Below, piece by piece: positions 28,247 to 33,889 of a stretch of 33,889 nucleotides of DNA (positions are counted from its first letter, which is position 1; each line of letters starts with the position of its first letter). Origin of the DNA: Planctomyces sp. (GTDB lineage Bacteria; Planctomycetota; Planctomycetia; Planctomycetales; Planctomycetaceae); assembly GCA_005778115.1 (NCBI GenBank), contig SXKJ01000106.1, positions 1-33,889 of the forward strand, read 5' to 3'. A program made the translations under genes and the position numbers. The notes beneath the pieces are model-generated. The model did no database searches and was not told the DNA's origin. It worked only from the letters and a program-made list of their open reading frames with translations.

Positions 28247-31200
28247 GTGCAACTGACCAACTGGCTCCAGCGGGTGTTTCTCCGGAATCCTGACTCGCGC
28301 ATCCGTAAAGCATGTTTGGTGACTCGACGTGGCAGATTCGCGTTGGCATCTCGTCAACATTGGCTGGAGTGCTTGGAGACGAGAGAGCTACTCACGACTG
28401 TGGTGATCGACTACTCGTTGGACACCAACAATTTCTTTGACACTCAGGCCAAGAAGGATCTGCTGCAAACCGCAGCCGATTCTTTGGGCAACCGGCTGAA
28501 TGACAATCTGCTGGCGATCTCGCTGGGGCAATCTGGTAACACTTGGGTCGCGATTTTCGATCATCCCGGCACGGGAGACGAAGAGACTTTTGAGAACATG
28601 ATGGTGCCAGCGGATACAATCATCATCTACGCCGGCGGTCGTGATCTGCCGGGATCGACTGTCGGACAGGGCGGCCCTGGTGGCTTCAGCGCTTCGGGTA
28701 CGACCGAGTTCGTCAACACGGTCGCCGCGCGCGGTCAGGCCGGTGCGCTGTTGGCGACGGAAACAGACTTCAGTCTTTGGGGCGGTACGATCACCTTCGA
28801 TACCGACACCGACTGGCACTTCGGGCTGACGATCGACGGCCTGGACTCGGACGAGACCGACTTTCTCTCGGTCGCTCAGCATGAGATCGGACATCTGCTG
28901 GGTATCGGCACCTCGAGTTCTTGGCAGAATCAGGTGGCCGGCAGCAACTTCACGGGAGCGGCCTCCGTGGCCTCGTTCGGCGGCAATGTTCCGCTCTTCG
29001 GTGATTTGTCGCATTGGGACGACGACACCATGTCGAACGGTCAGGTCGCCGCGATGAATCCGATTCTGTTGAACGGCACACGCGCGCTGTTCACGAGCTT
29101 GGATGATGCCGCGCTGAGCGACGTCGGTTGGGAAGTCGAATCGTCAGGTCCGACTCTTATGCTGGCTAACGCGATTGAAGATCAAAACGCCACGGAAGAT
29201 TCGGCGTTTGCGTTTGCCTTCGCCGAGAACACGTTTGTGAATGCGGCAGGTTCGCTGAGCTATACGGCGACGAAGTCAGACGGCAGCGCGCTGCCAAGCT
29301 GGCTGACGTTCACTTCGGCGACGCGCACTTTCTCTGGCACGCCGTTGAACGCAAACGTTGGCACACTGTCGATCATTGTCACCGCGACAGACACGAGCAA
29401 CTCGGCGACCGACACGTTTGACATCATCGTGGCCAACACCAACGACACGCCGACGGTGGCCAACCCGATTCCCGATCGGAACGCGAGGGTCGATACGGCG
29501 TTCACGTTTCAGTTTGCGGCGAACACGTTCGCCGATGAGGATGTCGGAGATTCGCTGGCCTTCACTGCAACGAGATCGAATGGGTCTGCGTTGCCAAGCT
29601 GGCTGACGTTCACGGCGCAGACACGCACGTTTTCTGGCACTCCACTCATCGCCGACCTCGGAACTTTGTCGATCCGTGTCACGGCGACGGACGGCAGCAG
29701 CGCCACCGTGAGCGACACCTTCGACCTTGTCGTGACCGACACCAATTCCGCACCGACGCTGGCCAATCCCATCGCCGATCAGAGCGCGACCGAGAACTTG
29801 GCGTTTTCATTCCAGGTTCCCGCGAACGCGTTCGAGGATGTCGATGCAGGCGACACGCTGACATTCACGACGGGAACATTGCCAAGCTGGCTGACGTTTT
29901 CGGCGACGACGCGGACATTCGCCGGCACGCCGTCTGACAACGATGTCGGCCCTTTCGACATTCAGGTCACGGCGACGGACGTTGGCCTGGCGGCCGTCAG
30001 CGATACGTTTCGGATCAGTATCCTGCCGGTCAACGATGCGCCGAGTTTCACGAAAGGGCCGAATGTCGTCACGCTTGGTGACGGAGTGCAAAAGACGTTC
30101 GCCGGTTGGGCCACGAACATCAGCGCCGGCCCGGAGAACGAAGCGGGGCAGGGGATCGACTTCCAGATTACCAACGTAACCAATGCCGCGCTGTTTACCG
30201 TGGCACCGACCGTCTCCTCCAACGGCACTTTGATCTACACGCCCAAGGCGGGAGCGCCGGGGACCGGTTCCTCGACCGTGACCGTTCGTGTCCACGACAG
30301 CGGTGGCGTCGAGCGCAACGGAGTGGATCGCAGCGAGCCGCAGACTTTCACGATCACCCTGACCGGCTTGAACAAGGCTCCGAGTTTCACCAAGGGGCCG
30401 AATCAACCCGCGCCCGGCCAGCCTCTTGTGCTCGAAGATTCTGGACTGCGCACCGTCACGAATTGGGCAACCGCCATCAGTCCGGGAATCGGCGAAGCGA
30501 CAATCGGCCAAGTGCTCACTTTCGCGGTGGCGAACAACAACAACTCGTTGTTCACAGCTCAGGGACGGCCGGCGGTCTCAGCCGAGGGAACTCTGACTTA
30601 CACGCTCGCCGATAATGCCAACGGCGCGGCGACCGTGACGGTCATCCTGCGCGACAATGGCCTTAGACTGGGCGGGGCCGCAGCCAGGGAAAGCAGCACG
30701 CCTCAGACCTTTCAGATTACGGCCACTCCAGTCAACGACGCTCCCAGTTTCACGAAGGGAGCCGATCAAACCGTTTTGGAAGATGCCGCCGCTCAGTCGG
30801 TCACGAACTGGGCCACGTCCATCAACAGAGGTGCGGCGAATGAGTCGAGCCAGACGCTTACGTTTGTGGTCACGAACAACAACAACAGCCTATTTGCCAC
30901 TCAGCCGACAATCTCAGCGGCTGGAGTGCTGACCTACAGGCCCGCCGCGAATGCCAATGGCTCGGCGCTCGTGACGGTGTGTCTGCAGGACAACGGTGGC
31001 ATCGCCAACGGCGGCAGCAATACCAGCGCGGACCAGACTTTTACCATCAACGTGACCGCGGTGAACGACGCTCCGACGATCACCGTTCCCAGAGTCCAGA
31101 TAACGAACGAGGACACCATCAAACTGATCCCGGCAATCGTCGTGGCGGATCTCGACGCGACGACGCTGAACGTCACGTTGGCTGTGGCTCAAGGTCGGAT

Positions 31201-32737
31201 CACTTTGGGCACCGTCACCGGACTGACTTTCCAAAATGGCACGACCAACGGCAGCGCGACGGTCGAGGTTCAAGGGAGCAAAGCGGATTTGAACGCCGCG
31301 CTGGCCACCATCAATTACTTGCCGGACCAGAATTTCAACGGCAGCGATACCTTGACCGCGACGGTTTCCGATCTCGGAGCCACAGGAACCGGCAACGTTT
31401 TGACGGCGAGCAAGACGGTTGCGATCACGGTCAGATCGGTCAACGACGTTCCTAGCTTCACCAAAGGTGCCGATCAAATTGTGGACGACAACGATGGCGT
31501 GCTGGCCATCACCAATTGGGCCACGCTCCTCAATCCCGTAGCCGCGAATGAGTCGAGCCAGACGCTCAGATTTATGGTGACGGCAGACAACCGGGCTTTG
31601 TTCGCCACTCAACCTGCGATCTCTGCGAACGGAACGCTGACATTCAGGCCGAATCTAGAAGTCGCGGGCATCGCAACGGTGACCGTGAGGCTCAGTGACA
31701 ACGGCGGAAAGGCCAACGGCGGAATCGACACCAGCGCCGCTCAAACCTTCACGATCACGGTGACCGATCAGTCGTTTGACCTCACTGCCGCGTTGCTGGA
31801 CAGCGGTGATTCCGTGACCGTGCTGCGCGACGGCAACAATCTCGTTGTGCGGCGTGGCAGCACCGACCTTGTTCCGCCGACCAGAGTGGAAGATGTCGGC
31901 ACGCTGACCATCAACGGTGGCAGCGGCGGGGACTCGGTGATTTTGGATGCCTCGTTGAATACGTCCGGCCCGGCGAGATTCCGTTTCAATGGCCACATCC
32001 AGTTCAACGGCAACGCCGGCTTCGATTCCTTCGACGCCAGCAAATACATCGGCACCGCCGCCAAGATCGGCGTGACGTTTGACGGCGGCGACGGAGACGA
32101 CTTGGTTCAAGGGAGCGGCGGAAACGACACGCTGACGGGCGCTGCTGGCAATGATCAACTCAGCGGTGCGAAAGGAAACGACACCTATCGCTTCGTAGAC
32201 CTGAGCACGGATGCCACCGACGAAATCGACACGCTCATCGAAAAGGGAAGCGAGGGGACGGACACACTCGATTTCGGAGAGTTGACCACCGCGGTCGTCG
32301 TCGATCTCAATAGCGAGACGCTGCTGGCGACGCACGCTCATCGCACCATCAAGACCGGCGGGACCATCGCGGCCAAGCAAGCTCCCAACTTCGAAAATGT
32401 CATCGGTGGTTCAGCGGGAGACGCCATCACTGGCAACGCGGCCGGCAACGGTTTGTCCGGACGCGGCGGCGGCGACATGATCTTCGGGCGCGGCGGATCA
32501 GACACGATCATCGGCGGTGAGGGAAATGACCTCCTGCGCGGCGGAGACCTCAGCGACACCGTCATTGGCGGTGCCGGTGAAGACAATGTGGACGGCGAAG
32601 GGGGGACAGACAAAGTCCTCGGTGGCCAAGGCAACGCGGCGCGCGGAGGCAACAGCCTGAGCGATCCGGGCGATGTCATTGCCGGCCTTCAGACCGAGAT
32701 TGTCGAGGCATTCAGCACGCTGTTTCCGTTCGAATGA
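28247..32737 (+). CDS. Giant surface protein: metalloprotease-like, cadherin-like, RTX
   Basis: This is a 1,496-residue protein with a GTG start (AAAAGG upstream). Residues 40-50, LECLETRELLT, resemble the LEPR-XLL-type motif near the N-terminus of large planctomycete surface proteins. A zincin-like domain follows with QHEIGHLLGIGTSSSW (H212, E213, H216). The third ligand expected three residues after G219 is T222, so metal binding is uncertain. Next are three Ig/cadherin-like modules with LPSWLTF and TRTFSGTP (about 300-595), then at least four NDxPSFTKG modules (about 595-1185). The C-terminus carries RTX calcium-binding nonapeptides (GGDGDDLVQG, GGNDTLTG, about 1279-1315, and GRGGSDTIIGGEGNDLLRGG, about 1394-1465). 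It is probably secreted or surface-attached, in adhesion or proteolysis. Confidence 0.88.
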   Translation: MQLTNWLQRVFLRNPDSRIRKACLVTRRGRFALASRQHWLECLETRELLTTVVIDYSLDTNNFFDTQAKKDLLQTAADSLGNRLNDNLLAISLGQSGNTWVAIFDHPGTGDEETFENMMVPADTIIIYAGGRDLPGSTVGQGGPGGFSASGTTEFVNTVAARGQAGALLATETDFSLWGGTITFDTDTDWHFGLTIDGLDSDETDFLSVAQHEIGHLLGIGTSSSWQNQVAGSNFTGAASVASFGGNVPLFGDLSHWDDDTMSNGQVAAMNPILLNGTRALFTSLDDAALSDVGWEVESSGPTLMLANAIEDQNATEDSAFAFAFAENTFVNAAGSLSYTATKSDGSALPSWLTFTSATRTFSGTPLNANVGTLSIIVTATDTSNSATDTFDIIVANTNDTPTVANPIPDRNARVDTAFTFQFAANTFADEDVGDSLAFTATRSNGSALPSWLTFTAQTRTFSGTPLIADLGTLSIRVTATDGSSATVSDTFDLVVTDTNSAPTLANPIADQSATENLAFSFQVPANAFEDVDAGDTLTFTTGTLPSWLTFSATTRTFAGTPSDNDVGPFDIQVTATDVGLAAVSDTFRISILPVNDAPSFTKGPNVVTLGDGVQKTFAGWATNISAGPENEAGQGIDFQITNVTNAALFTVAPTVSSNGTLIYTPKAGAPGTGSSTVTVRVHDSGGVERNGVDRSEPQTFTITLTGLNKAPSFTKGPNQPAPGQPLVLEDSGLRTVTNWATAISPGIGEATIGQVLTFAVANNNNSLFTAQGRPAVSAEGTLTYTLADNANGAATVTVILRDNGLRLGGAAARESSTPQTFQITATPVNDAPSFTKGADQTVLEDAAAQSVTNWATSINRGAANESSQTLTFVVTNNNNSLFATQPTISAAGVLTYRPAANANGSALVTVCLQDNGGIANGGSNTSADQTFTINVTAVNDAPTITVPRVQITNEDTIKLIPAIVVADLDATTLNVTLAVAQGRITLGTVTGLTFQNGTTNGSATVEVQGSKADLNAALATINYLPDQNFNGSDTLTATVSDLGATGTGNVLTASKTVAITVRSVNDVPSFTKGADQIVDDNDGVLAITNWATLLNPVAANESSQTLRFMVTADNRALFATQPAISANGTLTFRPNLEVAGIATVTVRLSDNGGKANGGIDTSAAQTFTITVTDQSFDLTAALLDSGDSVTVLRDGNNLVVRRGSTDLVPPTRVEDVGTLTINGGSGGDSVILDASLNTSGPARFRFNGHIQFNGNAGFDSFDASKYIGTAAKIGVTFDGGDGDDLVQGSGGNDTLTGAAGNDQLSGAKGNDTYRFVDLSTDATDEIDTLIEKGSEGTDTLDFGELTTAVVVDLNSETLLATHAHRTIKTGGTIAAKQAPNFENVIGGSAGDAITGNAAGNGLSGRGGGDMIFGRGGSDTIIGGEGNDLLRGGDLSDTVIGGAGEDNVDGEGGTDKVLGGQGNAARGGNSLSDPGDVIAGLQTEIVEAFSTLFPFE
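29160..30045 (+). repeat. Three tandem cadherin-like modules with near-identical DNA blocks
   Basis: Within the giant gene, GCCAAGCTGGCTGACGTT is found three times (near 29293, 29593 and 29881), each followed by a TTTTCTGGCAC-like or related block. Nucleotide identity this high across codons suggests recent tandem duplication or gene conversion. Confidence 0.7.
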
Positions 32738-32806
32738 CGGGGACCGGCCGTCGTGATGACGTCCTCGCTGACGCTTCGAGTGACGAACGTGACTCTGCCA
32801 TGTTAC

Positions 32807-33703
32807 CTAAATCATGTAGGTAATCAGCCCAGTGAGAATCAGGACTGTAATGGTCATCATCAATAAAAAGGCAATAATGATCCAGAAGAAGGCTCGCGAG
32901 CGATGGAAGGCACTGTCCCGAGCGAATCGCTTCAGTATCGGAAGCAACGTGTGCGGCGCGAGATGACGTGCTCTCGGTACCAGAAGGACCGGGTTCCAAG
33001 CAGGTTCTGAGAGAAAATAGACGAAGTAGGATCGGTTGATCTTCTCCGGGAATTTGACTGGAAAACACGACTGCGCCCATGACAGAAACGATTGGTACAT
33101 CGCCTCTCGCTTGCGGGCATTTACTAGGTGGAATGGCAGAAACAATAAAATCCGCGAAGGGTCGAGGCTGCTGACCACTTTACTGAATTCCCATTTCAAT
33201 CCAGCGCTTTGCCCGGCTTGCAGGACGACTGCACCGGACTTATCCACCAAGTCTTCGACGACGGCTTGCCAATCATCGTCACTGACATACATCCTCGCGG
33301 CTCCCAGCTCCGCGAGCTGTTCGCCGGGGCGACCGATAGCGACTAATGGTCCCAACTTGCTGAGCACTTTGCACAATCGCTGTTCCTTGGATTTGCGAGT
33401 AAGCGCTCGGAACGCGTCAGCCAATTCGTACCCGACTCCTTCGCCTTCCAATTGTTTGCCGTCGTCCTCAAAGGAACGCAGATAGACGACTGGTGGCCGA
33501 GGATCTTGAGCCAGCGCTTCATCCACGGACTGAGCGGACATCCGCTTGGCGATTGACCAGCAGACGATGCCGGAAATGATGCCGTCGAAGCCGTTGAGGA
33601 GAAGAGTGAATACCAGCGAAAACTCATTGGAGGTTTTCATTTCGATCACCGCGCGACCGGTCGGTCCCAGAAAATTGAATGCCACGAACAAGATTCCGGC
33701 CAC
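32807..33703 (-). CDS. Membrane-anchored protein with TIR/deoxyribosyltransferase-like domain, probably 5'-truncated
   Basis: At least 298 residues are visible. Two N-terminal membrane segments (about 1-19 and 27-52) precede an alpha/beta domain: PPVVYLRSFEDDG (70-82), GPLVAIGRPGE (118-128), GAARMYVSDDDWQ (134-146), AGAVVLQAGQ-type strand then SAGLKWEFSKV with E172. A C-terminal membrane segment spans 272-296. I recognise the LRSFxDD/GRPGE/GAARxYVxDDDW pattern from uncharacterised bacterial proteins. The WE after the glycine-rich turn resembles the catalytic glutamate of TIR NADases or deoxyribosyltransferases, but this is inference. No ATG is available: GTG 33703 is the best start. The frame stays open and protein-like upstream (APWNYVVPKHLWRVAG) to a likely IS boundary near 33751. 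Confidence 0.7.
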   Translation of the reverse strand: MAGILFVAFNFLGPTGRAVIEMKTSNEFSLVFTLLLNGFDGIISGIVCWSIAKRMSAQSVDEALAQDPRPPVVYLRSFEDDGKQLEGEGVGYELADAFRALTRKSKEQRLCKVLSKLGPLVAIGRPGEQLAELGAARMYVSDDDWQAVVEDLVDKSGAVVLQAGQSAGLKWEFSKVVSSLDPSRILLFLPFHLVNARKREAMYQSFLSWAQSCFPVKFPEKINRSYFVYFLSEPAWNPVLLVPRARHLAPHTLLPILKRFARDSAFHRSRAFFWIIIAFLLMMTITVLILTGLITYMI

Positions 33704-33750
33704 ACGCCACAGGTGTTTGGGAACGACATAGTTCCAAGGTGCCTGTGCCC

Positions 33751-33889
33751 GTAATCGTTCACGGAGTCTAAAAACGATCTCGCGTCATTTGGGTTTTTCT
33801 GCGATCAGTGTGTGATGTCGTCGGTCGTCACGGAAGAACTGATTGCGAGACAATCGCCTGAAGCGCAGGCGATCATTCGGTTGTTGCTG
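33751..33889 (+). mobile_element. Possible left end of an IS66-type insertion sequence
   Basis: GTAATCGTTCACGG at 33751-33764 begins with GTAA as IS66-family terminal repeats do, and 51 bases later a frame opens (33815) whose product resembles the IS66 transposase N-terminus. The right end is beyond the window, so the terminal repeat and target duplication cannot be checked. Confidence 0.35.
33815..33889 (+). CDS. IS66-type transposase N-terminus, partial
   Basis: ATG 33815 opens 25 codons cut by the window end. The product reads MSSVVTEELIARQSPEAQAI then IRLLL. This matches my memory of IS66 transposase N-termini in planctomycetes (RQxPEAQAIIRxLL before a coiled coil and a QNSSxPPS motif). 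The short distance from the presumed IS end fits the compact IS66 type that has only the transposase gene. With 25 residues the assignment is provisional. Confidence 0.5.
   Translation, partial: MSSVVTEELIARQSPEAQAIIRLLL

Noticed and set aside
1-33889. CRISPR array formed by the many repeats
   Set aside because: The repeats are palindromic, far apart and of differing sequence. There is no regular repeat-spacer array and no cas gene.

Overview
The window looks like a chromosomal segment of a planctomycete (Planctomycetota). It is GC-rich, has small operons on both strands, and carries gene families typical of that phylum: a DUF1573 Ig-like exported protein, several PQQ-type beta-propeller proteins, a Tat-exported DUF1501 protein, a PSC1-DUF1549-DUF1553 haem protein, a fused sialate esterase/sialidase, and a 1,496-residue surface protein with an LExLExRxLL-type N-terminal motif, cadherin-like modules and RTX repeats. 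This assignment rests on gene families, not on a database search.

Layout. 1-395: leader region with a palindromic element. 396-1415 (+): DUF1573 protein, convergent with 1497-3370 (-), a two-gene unit (DJ-1/PfpI then a PQQ propeller). 3600-4921 (+): EVE-domain protein overlapping a derlin/rhomboid-like membrane protein with a C-terminal zinc ribbon. 4961-7654 (+): ATP-grasp ligase, then DUF1501. 7804-11335 (+): esterase-sialidase fusion and a Tat-exported five-bladed propeller protein. 11533-12986: small membrane protein convergent with an MBL-fold hydrolase. 13213-17036 (+): RNase D, Gfo/Idh/MocA oxidoreductase, and an FtsW/RodA-type SEDS protein with an inserted zinc ribbon. 17076-25028 (-): a 1,564-residue PQQ/TPR protein and, 9 nt downstream, the PSC1-DUF1549-DUF1553 protein. 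25108-27259 (-): MFS transporter and inorganic pyrophosphatase. 27522-32737 (+): macrodomain protein and the giant surface protein. 32807-33703 (-): membrane-anchored protein with a possible TIR/deoxyribosyltransferase-like domain, apparently cut at its 5' end by an IS66-type element running off the right edge.

The most unusual layer is not a gene. At least 14 palindromic elements are scattered through the window. Most are two hairpins in inverted orientation. Seven doublets and one solo hairpin carry a GTAG tetranucleotide at the hairpin foot (CTAC at the other end), which is the hallmark of REP/REPIN (SMAG-like) elements moved by REP-associated Y1 tyrosine transposases (RAYTs). Different doublets have different stem sequences, yet within a doublet the two arms differ by paired, compensatory changes. 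They lie between genes, supply stop codons, and sit in frame inside two large exported proteins. A distinct 112-bp palindrome encodes the start codon and almost the whole signal peptide of the DUF1549 protein. No RAYT gene is in the window, so any mobilising enzyme would act in trans.

By family, much of the coding content concerns exported or envelope functions (PQQ proteins, sialidase, DUF1501/DUF1549, RodA, giant RTX protein), with a housekeeping minority (RNase D, pyrophosphatase, macrodomain). No tRNA, rRNA or CRISPR array was seen.
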